From NCBI RefSeq assembly GCF_900048895.1, contig NZ_LT160639.1, positions 377,001 through 441,000 of the forward strand: a stretch of DNA of 64,000 nt, read 5' to 3'. This DNA comes from Neglectibacter timonensis. Lineage in GTDB: Bacteria > Bacillota > Clostridia > Oscillospirales > Acutalibacteraceae. Numbering within the stretch: position 1 is the first letter of the stretch; every line of letters starts with the position of its first letter. The notes under the pieces are model-generated. The model was not told the DNA's origin, made no database searches, and saw only the letters and a list, made by a program, of their open reading frames with translations. Of this stretch, positions 1-8,995 are shown piece after piece. A program made the position numbers and the translations under genes.

Positions 1-1
1 C

Positions 2-2110
2 TGCGGCCGGATCGTGGGTATCGACCTGGACCACTGTATCGAGGATGGCAAGCTGCTCCCGTGGGCGCAGGCCATCGTAGACCGCTTCGGTGCGACCTAC
101 ATCGAAATCAGTCCCTCCGGCGAGGGCATCCGCATTTTCTGTCTGCTGCCGAGCGGCTTTGAATACGATACCCAGACCTATTACATCAAAAAGGGCAACA
201 TCGAGGTCTACATTCCTGGTCACACCAACAGATTCCTCACAGTGACCGGGAACACCATCAACGGCGCAGATGTGACGGAAACGGGAGAATCTCTCGTTTG
301 GCTGCTCGACACCTATATGCGCCGCCCCACACCTTCGACTGCCGCCATTGCCATTCCCAACGAAAGCTACCTCAGTGATGATGCTGTGATTGCTAAAGCA
401 TCCGCTGCCCAGAACGGTGAAAAGTTCAAGCGGCTCTGGAACGGTGACATCACCGGGTACAAGAGCCAAAGCGAAGCGGATGCTGCATTGGTTTCCATCT
501 TGGCATTCTGGTGCAGCGGTGATAAAGCACAGATGGACAGGCTTTTTCGACAGTCCGGCTTGATGCGTGAAAAGTGGGATTCCCTCCGTGGTGCTGGCAC
601 CTACGGCAACATCTCCATCGAAAAGGCAGTCGCTCGAATGACCGACTACTACAAGCCTATCATCCCACGCTCTGCCGCCGAGGATTTCGGAGTGGAACGG
701 CTGAAGGAACTTGATCCTATGGATTCCTCCAAATACCCGTGGAACGACATTGGCGCTGGTCACATCTTCGCTGACTTCTATCAAGACAGACTGCGCTATG
801 TGCCGGAGCGGAAGATGTGGTTTCACTATGAAAATGGTGTATGGCAGCCGGATACCGGCAATCTCCGTGCGATGCTCTACTGCATGGAACTGGCTGACCT
901 CATGTACACCTTCGCCCTTGAGATAAGGGACGAGGATAAGCGTAAATCCTATATGAAATACGCCAGCCGATGGCAGAGCCACTCCAACCGGGTCAATATT
1001 CTCAAGGATGCTCAAGTATATCATCCCATTCCATACGGCAGCTTCGATGCGGACATCTACATCTTCAACTGCAAAAACGGCACTCTGCATATCGACACCG
1101 GGGAGTTCACCGAACACCGCAGCACCGACCTTCTCACCAAGATCAGTCCCGTGGTGTATGACCCAACAGCCTACTCGGAGCGTTTCGGCACCTACATTGA
1201 TGAAATCATGAGCGGTGATACCGACAGAGCCAAGTTCCTGCAGAAGATCCTCGGCTATGGTCTTACTGGAGACACCCGGCACGAATGCATGACCATCCTC
1301 TACGGCGTGACCACACGCAACGGCAAAGGTACCCTCTGTGAAAGCGTACTGAAGGTGCTTGGTGACTATGGCTGTGCCTCCCGCCCGGAGACTATCGCCA
1401 TGAAAAGCTACACCAATGGCTCACAGCCCAGCGAGGATGTGGCTCGGCTTGCCGGTGTTCGCTTCGTAAATATCCCGGAGCCAGGAAAAGGAATGGTGCT
1501 GGATGCCGCCAAGGTTAAGGCTATGACCGGCAACGATACCCTCAATGCCCGTTTCCTTCACGAGAACAGCTTTGACTTCCAACCGCAGTTCAAGATCTAT
1601 GTGAACACCAACTTCCTGCCAGTCATCAACGATATGACCTTGTTCTCCAGTGACCGCATCATCATTATCCCGTTTGACCGGCATTTTGATGAGCAGTCCC
1701 GTGATACCACACTGAAACGCCGCTTTGCAGAGGAAGGTGTCCAAAGTGCCATCCTCAACTGGCTGTTGGAGGGATACCGCTTGCTCCAGAGCGAGGGAGT
1801 ATTTCTCCCTAAGTCCGTAAAAGATGCCACCGACCGCTATCAGCATGACAGTGACAAGATGGCACTGTTCTTTGAGGACAACCTGGTAGCAGATGAAACG
1901 GCAGAGGAACTGACCTCCACGGTCTATGCCCGGTATAAGGGATGGTGCCAGGAGAACGGATGCTACCCGGAGAGCATGAAGAACTTCAAGCAGGGACTGC
2001 AGGCTTTTGCTCAGGTAGTCCGCAAGCGTCCCAAGCACGGCGGCGAAAAAACCACGATGCTCATCGGCTATCGGCTCATTTCCGAGTTCGATGCTCCGCC
2101 GCTGACATAA
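2..2110 (+). CDS. Phage/plasmid-type DNA primase-helicase (D5/P4 family), 5' end outside window
   Basis: This protein probably primes and unwinds DNA to replicate the mobile element. The reading frame is open to the window edge (codons for C-G-R-I precede the first GTG at 14), so the true start is upstream and the N-terminus is missing. The N-terminal part (VGIDLDHCIED, later SPSGEGIRIF) resembles the primase-polymerase-like domain of these proteins. The C-terminal half is a superfamily 3 helicase with a Walker A loop TRNGKGTLCE near residue 435, preceded by a D5_N-like region (IFNCKNGTLHIDTG). The family normally has about 750-800 residues, so little is missing. The gene is followed directly by a long inverted repeat that could be its origin. 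The family call is confident; the replicative role is inferred from the family. Confidence 0.9.
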   Translation, partial: CGRIVGIDLDHCIEDGKLLPWAQAIVDRFGATYIEISPSGEGIRIFCLLPSGFEYDTQTYYIKKGNIEVYIPGHTNRFLTVTGNTINGADVTETGESLVWLLDTYMRRPTPSTAAIAIPNESYLSDDAVIAKASAAQNGEKFKRLWNGDITGYKSQSEADAALVSILAFWCSGDKAQMDRLFRQSGLMREKWDSLRGAGTYGNISIEKAVARMTDYYKPIIPRSAAEDFGVERLKELDPMDSSKYPWNDIGAGHIFADFYQDRLRYVPERKMWFHYENGVWQPDTGNLRAMLYCMELADLMYTFALEIRDEDKRKSYMKYASRWQSHSNRVNILKDAQVYHPIPYGSFDADIYIFNCKNGTLHIDTGEFTEHRSTDLLTKISPVVYDPTAYSERFGTYIDEIMSGDTDRAKFLQKILGYGLTGDTRHECMTILYGVTTRNGKGTLCESVLKVLGDYGCASRPETIAMKSYTNGSQPSEDVARLAGVRFVNIPEPGKGMVLDAAKVKAMTGNDTLNARFLHENSFDFQPQFKIYVNTNFLPVINDMTLFSSDRIIIIPFDRHFDEQSRDTTLKRRFAEEGVQSAILNWLLEGYRLLQSEGVFLPKSVKDATDRYQHDSDKMALFFEDNLVADETAEELTSTVYARYKGWCQENGCYPESMKNFKQGLQAFAQVVRKRPKHGGEKTTMLIGYRLISEFDAPPLT

Positions 2111-2114
2111 TCAC

Positions 2115-2210
2115 ACGGCATGGGGCAATGTGGCAGATGATTATAGGTTTTTTCTATAGGAAAACAAATCTTGAAAACAACCATAATTACTTGCCACATT
2201 GCCCCGTGCG
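2115..2210. repeat. Long imperfect inverted repeat after the primase gene (candidate origin)
   Basis: A perfect 14-bp inverted repeat (GGGGCAATGTGGCA at 2122-2135, complement at 2192-2205) encloses a 56-bp AT-rich centre. The centre has further partial self-complementarity: TATAG/CTATA around a T-run, and TGATTATAGG against CCATAATTA. Flanking CACGG/CCGTG bases extend the outer stem with a bulge. It lies between the primase-helicase stop and the next ribosome site. Its place and shape fit a replication origin or a strong transcript hairpin; no function is shown. Confidence 0.6.
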
Positions 2211-2286
2211 GAAAGGAGGCGGTGCCTATGATTGCGTAGCATCCTGTGACCCATACACCCAAAATCAACGAAAGGAGCAAAACGCT

Positions 2287-2541
2287 ATGAAACACAGATT
2301 CTTTTACGGCTTGAAGCCGGGCATCAACAATCTCAGCACCAAGGACTTCTCCCAGAAGGACTATGAGTGCAGCTTGCTCTTCCAGACCAAGCGTGGCGCA
2401 CCCGTAGTGGTGGCCCGTCACAAGAGCCTGGATATCTGGAAGGTGCAGAATGGTTTCTCCACCGTGTTCTTCGGAACAAAGGCAGAAGCACTGGCCTACT
2501 GCAAAGGTCGGTTCCTCGATGCAGACGGACAGGCGGTGTAA
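2287..2541 (+). CDS. Small element protein, 84 aa, unknown function
   Basis: An 84-residue basic, aromatic-rich protein starting MKHRFFYGLKPG and ending in FLDADGQAV. The start is chosen for the ribosome site GAAAGGAGC ending about 9 bases upstream. A longer frame starting at 1942 exists, but it runs through the inverted repeat and the end of the primase gene. I do not recognise a family. No membrane segment, signal peptide or metal motif is visible. It is the first of a run of small same-strand genes (2287-3416) between the primase and the capsid gene, with 3 bases to the next gene, so co-expression is likely. Confidence 0.7.
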   Translation: MKHRFFYGLKPGINNLSTKDFSQKDYECSLLFQTKRGAPVVVARHKSLDIWKVQNGFSTVFFGTKAEALAYCKGRFLDADGQAV

Positions 2542-2544
2542 GCC

Positions 2545-2829
2545 ATGACAGACATCAAGTATTACCCACTCATCGACTGCGACACTGAGGGTACGGAGAA
2601 AGTGGCAATGATCCCCGCAACCAACGGCAGCACAGTCAAGGCGCAGAGCGGAATGTGGATCGAAGAGATGATACCTCACTACTTCCGGCTCTACACCAAA
2701 AGCAGCTGTTCCGCTGACACCTTCTATATCCGCTGCCCTCGATGCGGCTCGGCACTGAAGCGTATCAGCGGGAGCATCAACGAAACCAAGCGCGGCCTGT
2801 ATGTATGTAGTGCCTGCGCCAAGAAATAA
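2545..2829 (+). CDS. Small zinc-ribbon-like protein, 94 aa
   Basis: A 94-residue protein with a C-terminal C-x2-C...C-x2-C pattern (CPRCGSALKRIS then CSAC near the end). This pattern is typical of a zinc ribbon that binds nucleic acid or protein. The N-terminal 60 residues have no recognised domain. It begins 3 bases after the preceding small gene. Its stop is followed at once by the ribosome site AAGGAGG of the next gene, so it sits inside a compact operon of the mobile element. The zinc-binding assignment rests on cysteine spacing only, and the biological role is unknown. Confidence 0.75.
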   Translation: MTDIKYYPLIDCDTEGTEKVAMIPATNGSTVKAQSGMWIEEMIPHYFRLYTKSSCSADTFYIRCPRCGSALKRISGSINETKRGLYVCSACAKK

Positions 2830-2842
2830 GGAGGAAAATTCT

Positions 2843-3064
2843 ATGTCCAACAAGATCACCAAGCAGTTCCTGCAGGAACACTTCCGCAAGCACGATTCCA
2901 TCACGCTCTACAAGCCAGATGGCACTCCCGTCACCTTTGTCAAGCACCACAATCTGATCGTGAACGGCGGTCATCACAGCTTTATGTTTAGGACTTACGA
3001 TGAACTGATGGATTTCTACAAGAAGCACCATCTCTGCTTGAAGCCTGTCATCGCCATTGGCTGA
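2843..3064 (+). CDS. Small element protein, 73 aa (paralogue 1 of a tandem pair)
   Basis: A 73-residue protein starting MSNKITKQFLQEHFRKHD. The start follows an exact AAGGAGG. It is a diverged paralogue of the protein at 3210-3416: both open with an ITK-x-F/Y box, then KHD, T-x-Y, a D-x-x-P turn, T-x-x-K and a C-terminal L-x-x-K-P. In this copy the middle carries VNGGHHSFMFRTYDELMDFY. I do not recognise a named family. The pair lies just upstream of the capsid gene, so the proteins could be replication, packaging or regulatory accessories, but nothing in the sequence decides this. Confidence 0.75.
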   Translation: MSNKITKQFLQEHFRKHDSITLYKPDGTPVTFVKHHNLIVNGGHHSFMFRTYDELMDFYKKHHLCLKPVIAIG

Positions 3065-3082
3065 TGCCACCCGTGCGTACCT

Positions 3083-3180
3083 CATGCCCGGAGGGGAGGT
3101 CAACATCTCTGTGGCTTTTCCCCTGGACAACGGGCGTGGAGTCTCACGCACAAAATCGCGTATTCAAAGGGGTAATATAC
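3083..3180. repeat. Arm A of a ~98-bp imperfect inverted repeat inside the element
   Basis: The reverse complement of this segment aligns along its length with 4405-4502. Shared blocks include CCCGTTGTCC, GCGA-n-TTTG, CACAGAGAT and CCGGG, with one small gap. I estimate roughly 60-65% identity by eye, higher in the central 40 bases. The arms bracket the second small paralogue and the capsid gene. A 34-codon frame (3084-3188) lies inside but is not called a gene. Function unknown. Confidence 0.6.
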
Positions 3181-3209
3181 CCAATTAAAACATTATGGAG
3201 GTTATTTCT

Positions 3210-3416
3210 ATGAACATCACTAAGGACTATTTCGAGAAGCAGCTCAAGAAGCATGACAAGGTCACCGTCTATGCACAGGACAATATCCCGCTGACCATCA
3301 GCAAGGCACCCTGCATCCGCCGTGACGGTGCGCGTCTTGAGTTCGACATGGACTGTGCCGATCTTGCCGACTACTGCAATCTGGCCGGTCTGTCCATCAA
3401 GCCTAATAACCATTAA
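3210..3416 (+). CDS. Small element protein, 68 aa (paralogue 2 of a tandem pair)
   Basis: A 68-residue protein, MNITKDYFEKQLKKHD at the start, preceded by the ribosome site TGGAGG. It matches the 73-residue protein at 2843-3064 in layout: an ITK box, then KHD, T-V-Y, a short loop with a proline, T-x-x-K and a C-terminal L-S-I-K-P. It therefore probably arose by gene duplication. The two paralogues are separated by arm A of the inverted repeat, and this copy leads directly into the capsid gene 13 bases later. No known family is recognised. Confidence 0.75.
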   Translation: MNITKDYFEKQLKKHDKVTVYAQDNIPLTISKAPCIRRDGARLEFDMDCADLADYCNLAGLSIKPNNH

Positions 3417-3429
3417 GGAGGAAAACGCA

Positions 3430-4368
3430 ATGAAAACTTATACCGAAATGCTGCCCCATATCGAGGGCAACGATTATGAGACCCACTTCTGGAATGCCAT
3501 CCGTGGCAAGCAGGGTCACAAAGAGCATCTTGTGAAAGGCATCGATACCGCTACCGGCGCATTCACTCTCACCACCAAGGGACAGGAGAAGTACATGGCT
3601 GCCATCAAGCAGGAAGGTCTGTTCCGCAGCCTTGCCACCGATATCCAGGTTTATGACCATGTCTACAACATCAAGACCGTAGAGGGTGATGATGTAGCAG
3701 TCTGGGTACCGGAGGGCGGCACGATCCCCATCACGGACGGTATGGCTGATTTCAGCGATATTGCTCTGGCAAGCCACAAACTGGCTGTGTTCCTCAAGTT
3801 GGAGGATGCCCTCATCCGTGACCCTTACTTCAAGGTAGAGAACTATCTGGTCAAGCGTCTGGCCAAGAACTTCGGCAGAGCCGAGGATAACGGTTTCATC
3901 AATGGCACCGGCGAGAATATGCCCACCGGCATTCTGGCAGAGACCGGCGGTGCAGAGGTCGGTGTGACCACTTCTGCGCTGACCTACGATGATGTGGTCA
4001 AGCTGTTCTTTTCTGTGAAGCCTGAGTATCGCAAGAACGGCATCTGGATCATGAACGATGAGACCGCGCTGGCTCTGCGTACCCTCAAGGATAACGCCGG
4101 ACAGCCCATCTGGAATCAGTCCAACGATACCATCCTGGGTCACAAGGTGTGCATCTCCGAGTTCATGCCCATTGCCGAATCCGGCAGCAAGCCTATCGCA
4201 TTCGGTGACTTCAGCTACTACTGGATCGTGTCCCGCCGCCCGGTCAGTGTCCGTACTCTCACCGAGCAGTTTGCGATGGTGGATTGCGTGGGATATCTGG
4301 CATACGAGTTTCTGGACGGGAAACTCGTCCGTCCCGAAGCCATCAAGGTCATGCAGATGACTGCATAA
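3430..4368 (+). CDS. HK97-fold phage major capsid protein
   Basis: A 312-residue protein with the features of the HK97-type major capsid family. These are a central P-domain-like stretch (VWVPEGGTIPITDGMADFSDIALASHKLAV), the helix following it (ALIRDPYFKVENYLVKRLAKNFGRAEDNGFINGTG) and a C-terminal strand region ending in an LDGKLVRPEAIKVMQM-type tail. The start at 3430 follows AAGGAGGAAAACGCA; an upstream extension would overlap the previous gene. It lacks the long N-terminal delta/scaffold region and protease of classical HK97 capsids. No portal, protease, terminase or tail gene lies beside it in the window. It may belong to a satellite-type element that borrows other virion parts, or be repurposed for another shell. 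Confidence 0.85.
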   Translation: MKTYTEMLPHIEGNDYETHFWNAIRGKQGHKEHLVKGIDTATGAFTLTTKGQEKYMAAIKQEGLFRSLATDIQVYDHVYNIKTVEGDDVAVWVPEGGTIPITDGMADFSDIALASHKLAVFLKLEDALIRDPYFKVENYLVKRLAKNFGRAEDNGFINGTGENMPTGILAETGGAEVGVTTSALTYDDVVKLFFSVKPEYRKNGIWIMNDETALALRTLKDNAGQPIWNQSNDTILGHKVCISEFMPIAESGSKPIAFGDFSYYWIVSRRPVSVRTLTEQFAMVDCVGYLAYEFLDGKLVRPEAIKVMQMTA

Positions 4369-4404
4369 TTTCCGGGAGGCTCCTGTGGGCAGCGTCCTGC
4401 AGGG

Positions 4405-4502
4405 GCTATTCCCCCTAAAACTTATGCGAATTTGCACACGCGACCCCATGCCCGTTGTCCGCCTATATAGGCACAGAGATTAGACCCGCCCTACCGGGTC
4501 GG
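4405..4502. repeat. Arm B of the inverted repeat, ending in a hairpin before tnpW
   Basis: This arm is the inverted partner of 3083-3180. It also contains a 6-bp perfect hairpin, GACCCG (4483-4488) with CGGGTC (4495-4500), placed just before the ribosome site GGAAAGGAG of the TnpW-like gene. That hairpin could influence translation or end transcription of the capsid operon. The matching part of arm A (GACC...CCGGG) keeps the sequence only partly. Confidence 0.6.
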
Positions 4503-4515
4503 AAAGGAGACTGTT

Positions 4516-4701
4516 ATGGATGTGAACACCATTACTGAAAAGAAACCGAGCCGGGTCACAGAAATGCAGGTCGGTGATACCATTTTCACCGTAGTCTCCG
4601 TTGAAAGTGATCGAGCCAGAGAACACCTTTATGATAAGGTAAAAAGGATGATACTGAACAATGAAAATACGGAGACGCCACCCACGGCTACGGCTGCATA
4701 A
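4516..4701 (+). CDS. Transposon-encoded TnpW-like small protein
   Basis: A 61-residue protein whose core (TEMQVGDTIFTVVSVESDRAREHLYDKVKRMILNN) resembles the TnpW family found beside TnpX-type serine recombinases in Tn4451-like elements. That family shares a K-M-x-I-G-x-T-x-Y/F-x-V motif followed by an amphipathic helix. The ribosome site GGAAAGGAG is 6-7 bases upstream. It is immediately upstream of the recombinase gene, as expected for the family. Its function is not established. The assignment rests on a short recalled motif and position, so it is moderate. Confidence 0.6.
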   Translation: MDVNTITEKKPSRVTEMQVGDTIFTVVSVESDRAREHLYDKVKRMILNNENTETPPTATAA

Positions 4702-4762
4702 GCGCCTGTGCGGCAGGCCATGCCGTTATCATAAAATTCACACCAAAGACTGCAAATAACCC

Positions 4763-6520
<1,758 letters not shown>

Positions 6521-6625
6521 CAAGGAATAAAATCCCTTAGTGAGACCCCCTTTTATGGCGCATTTTTTATTTCCCCCAGGCGTGCCTTCCTTTCGTAACC
6601 GGAAACACAGTGGAGAAAACAGCTA

Positions 6626-8014
6626 TCACCGTACTGCCGGAACTGCTTTTCCCAGGTCTTCTTCCTTTCTGAGATCCCGGAAAAAACGAACCAGAAAAGG
6701 GATGCAGCACAGAAACGTGCAGAAATCGGCAGCTGTCTGGGTGATTTCCACACCTGTCAGCCCAAAGAGGGCGGGCAGCAGATAGATGAAAGGCAGGAAA
6801 AACACGCCCTGGCGGCAGGAAGAGACAAAAGTTGCCTGCCAGGAACGCCCCACCGTCTGGAACGTCATATTGGAGAGTACGGAAACGGGCTGGAACATCA
6901 GTGTCAGGCATTGCGCCCGCATGGCAAACGCGCCGATTTCGATCACCGCCTGATCATCCGCACGGAACAGCGCCATCAGCTGTGGCGCCAAAATAAACCC
7001 AACCACACCGAGGACCGTCAGGAACGCCGTTCCCACCACCAGCGCATAACGAAAGGCTTGGCGCACCCGGTCAAAACGCTTGGCCCCGTAGTTGAAGCCA
7101 ACCACCGGCATATAGCCCTGGCCAAATCCGATCATGGCGGAACCGATCAGCATCATAATCCGCCCTACAATGGACATTGCCGCTACAGCGGCGTCGCCGT
7201 ATACCGCAGCACTGACATTCAGCGCAACAGTGGCAATACTTGCCAGACCCTGCCGGAACAGGGATGGAAGTCCCGTTTTAATGATGGTCCAATAGACGCC
7301 GGGCTTCCGGGAGACAGACCGGATACTGATGCGCACGGTACTTTTGCCGCTGAGGAAGAAAAACAGCATGATGCAGAAGCTCAAGCACTGGCTGAACAGT
7401 GTGGCGATCGCCGCGCCCGCAATTCCCCAGTCAAGCACGAAGATACACAGGGGATCCAGCGCAATATTCAGCACACCCCCCGTAGCGATACCGATCATAG
7501 ACAGGGTGGCGCGTCCCTGAGAACGCAGTATATTATTGAGAACAAAAGAAGCGCACATGACCGGCGCGCCGAACAGAATGTACTGGGCATAAGCCTGAGC
7601 ATAGGGCAGGATCGTTTCCGTAGCGCCCAACAGCCGCATGAGGCCACTGCCCCAGGAGAGCCCCGTCACAGTCAGAAGTAAGCCGAAAAACAGCGCCGTA
7701 AAAAAAGCCGTGGATCCCACCCGGTTGGCTTCCCTGTTTTCTTGCTGGCCCAACAGGCGGGAGATGGTGGCGCCGGAGCCCATGCCCAACATAAAGCCCA
7801 CCGCCTGAATCAGCGCCATCAGGGAAAACACGATTCCCACGGCACCTGCAGCGCTGGTGCCCAGCTGAGAGACAAAAAACGTGTCTGCCATGTTATAGAT
7901 CGCCGTGGTCAGCATACTTATAATGGTGGGGACCGCCAGCTTTGTCACCAGCCCCGGCACCGGAGTTTCCGTCATTTTGTGAAATTGTTTTTCCTGAGCA
8001 GTCATCTCTTCCAT
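6626..8014 (-). CDS. MATE family multidrug/Na+ efflux protein
   Basis: A 462-residue membrane exporter of the multidrug and toxin extrusion (NorM/MepA-like) family, with about twelve hydrophobic segments. Family-like landmarks are the N-terminal PGLVTKLAVPTIISMLTTAIYNMADTFFVSQLG and the matching middle repeat TGLPSLFRQGLASIATVALNV. It probably uses an ion gradient to expel cationic drugs or metabolites; the substrate cannot be read from sequence. The start MEEMTAQEK could be shifted 3 codons to MTAQ. A good promoter lies upstream (8057-8085). Its 3' end faces the mobile element, which has inserted, or lies, just downstream without truncating it (family length about 450). Confidence 0.9.
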   Translation of the reverse strand: MEEMTAQEKQFHKMTETPVPGLVTKLAVPTIISMLTTAIYNMADTFFVSQLGTSAAGAVGIVFSLMALIQAVGFMLGMGSGATISRLLGQQENREANRVGSTAFFTALFFGLLLTVTGLSWGSGLMRLLGATETILPYAQAYAQYILFGAPVMCASFVLNNILRSQGRATLSMIGIATGGVLNIALDPLCIFVLDWGIAGAAIATLFSQCLSFCIMLFFFLSGKSTVRISIRSVSRKPGVYWTIIKTGLPSLFRQGLASIATVALNVSAAVYGDAAVAAMSIVGRIMMLIGSAMIGFGQGYMPVVGFNYGAKRFDRVRQAFRYALVVGTAFLTVLGVVGFILAPQLMALFRADDQAVIEIGAFAMRAQCLTLMFQPVSVLSNMTFQTVGRSWQATFVSSCRQGVFFLPFIYLLPALFGLTGVEITQTAADFCTFLCCIPFLVRFFRDLRKEEDLGKAVPAVR

Positions 8015-8056
8015 TTTTTTAAAGCCCCATTTCCAAAAAGTTGCATATGATACTAA

Positions 8057-8085
8057 ATTATAACACGCTTTGCCAATACTGTCAC
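8057..8085 (-). promoter_or_regulatory. Promoter of the MATE gene
   Basis: On the minus strand, GTGACA (8085-8080), a 17-base spacer and a consensus TATAAT (8062-8057) are followed by about 40 bases of leader to the MATE start. Confidence 0.65.
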
Positions 8086-8187
8086 CCGGAATTTTTCACG
8101 CGCAGAGGGGAACACTGAGTAAAGCAGGAAAATGCGGAAGCAGTTGAAGAACAACTTTAAAGCCGGGTGTAAAGGACTGGACGAATC

Positions 8188-8547
8188 ATGAAGGAAAAAT
8201 GGAAATATGTGGTAACCGGAGCTTTGGGCGGGCTGGCAAACGGTCTGTTTGGCTCCGGAGGCGGCCTCTTTCTGGTGCCGCTGATGACCAGGTGGAGCAA
8301 GCTGGAAGAACGCAAGGCCTTTGCCACCTCGGTGGCAATTATCTTATCCCTGTCCATCGTCTCTTCCGTGGTGTACTTTACCAAAGGTGCCCTGGATTTT
8401 TCCACTGCATGGCCCTATTTGCTGGGCGGCGGAATCGGCGGAGTAATTTCAGGGCTGGTATTTCAGAAGGTACCTTTGAATTTCCTGCGCCGTATTTTTG
8501 GGCTGCTGATTCTCTATGGTGGAATCCGGGCGGTGCTGGCGCTATGA
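8188..8547 (+). CDS. TSUP (TauE/SafE) permease, first half-size subunit
   Basis: A 119-residue membrane protein with about four hydrophobic segments and the TSUP repeat signature GALGGLANGLFGSGGG-FLVPL. The family (TauE/SafE, formerly DUF81) normally has about 250 residues in one chain made of two such repeats and exports or imports sulfur compounds or organic anions. This protein is one repeat only. The second repeat is encoded by the next gene, whose ATG overlaps this stop (ATGA at 8544-8547), so the two are probably translated together and pair as a heterodimer. An AAAGGA site is upstream of the start. The substrate is unknown. Confidence 0.85.
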   Translation: MKEKWKYVVTGALGGLANGLFGSGGGLFLVPLMTRWSKLEERKAFATSVAIILSLSIVSSVVYFTKGALDFSTAWPYLLGGGIGGVISGLVFQKVPLNFLRRIFGLLILYGGIRAVLAL

Positions 8548-8918
8548 TGTGGTTTTTTTCTGTACTGGCAGGACTGCTTACCGGTATCCTCTCCGGATTC
8601 GGCATCGGCGGCGGTACGCTGCTCATCCTCTGGCTCACCTTGGTATCCGGTATGGATCAATTTCACGCCGGAGGCATCAATCTGGTCTACTTCGTCTGCT
8701 GCGCTCTGCCAGCCCTGATCAGCCACTGGAAAAACGGCCTTCTGGAAAAGAAAGCCGTGCTTTGGTGTACCCTTGCCGGAGTGCCCAGCTGTATTTTGGC
8801 CTCTCTGCTGGCCTCCAATCTGGATGTCACCTTACTGCGCAGGATTTTTGGTGTTTTCCTGCTGTTTATCGGCTGCAGGGAGCTGTTTTCCAAGTCGAAG
8901 AGGAAAACCGGTTCATAA
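8544..8918 (+). CDS. TSUP (TauE/SafE) permease, second half-size subunit
   Basis: A 124-residue membrane protein starting MMWFFSVLAGLLTGILSGFGIGGG, again one TSUP repeat with about four membrane segments and a basic tail (SKSKRKTGS). The G-x-G-I-G-G-G and QFHAGGINLVYF boxes correspond to the conserved start of the second TSUP half. It overlaps the first half-gene by 4 bases. Both halves have in-frame starts, stops and good coding quality, so this is an ordered two-gene form rather than a frameshifted single gene. A hairpin follows it. Confidence 0.85.
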   Translation: MMWFFSVLAGLLTGILSGFGIGGGTLLILWLTLVSGMDQFHAGGINLVYFVCCALPALISHWKNGLLEKKAVLWCTLAGVPSCILASLLASNLDVTLLRRIFGVFLLFIGCRELFSKSKRKTGS

Positions 8919-8929
8919 CGAAAGTGTCC

Positions 8930-8962
8930 GGAGGACAAAAATCCCCCTGCCTCTTGTCCTCC
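8930..8962 (+). terminator. Hairpin between the TSUP pair and mntP
   Basis: A 9-bp perfect inverted repeat, GGAGGACAA (8930-8938) with TTGTCCTCC (8954-8962), is followed by ACTCTTTT. It may be a weak terminator or a leader structure for mntP. It does not show the conserved bases of the yybP-ykoY manganese riboswitch. Confidence 0.5.
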
Positions 8963-8995
8963 ACTCTTTTCCCGAAAGGTGGAATCTGTTACATA

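Noticed and set aside
2068-2904. 278-codon minus-strand frame across the inverted repeat and small genes
   Set aside because: It reads through the palindromic region and is opposite to four compact plus-strand genes with good ribosome sites; it has no recognised sequence.
3084-3188. 34-codon plus-strand frame inside arm A of the inverted repeat
   Set aside because: No ribosome site, and it lies wholly within the repeat; better explained as noncoding.
3403-4449. 348-codon minus-strand frame opposite the capsid gene
   Set aside because: A shadow of the capsid coding region; the plus-strand protein has clear family motifs.
6911-7681. 256-codon plus-strand frame opposite the MATE gene
   Set aside because: Antisense to a well-supported transporter, polar and rich in H, Q and R as shadow frames often are.
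8919-8995. yybP-ykoY manganese riboswitch before mntP
   Set aside because: Only 77 bases are available and the conserved riboswitch blocks are not visible; there is just one simple hairpin.
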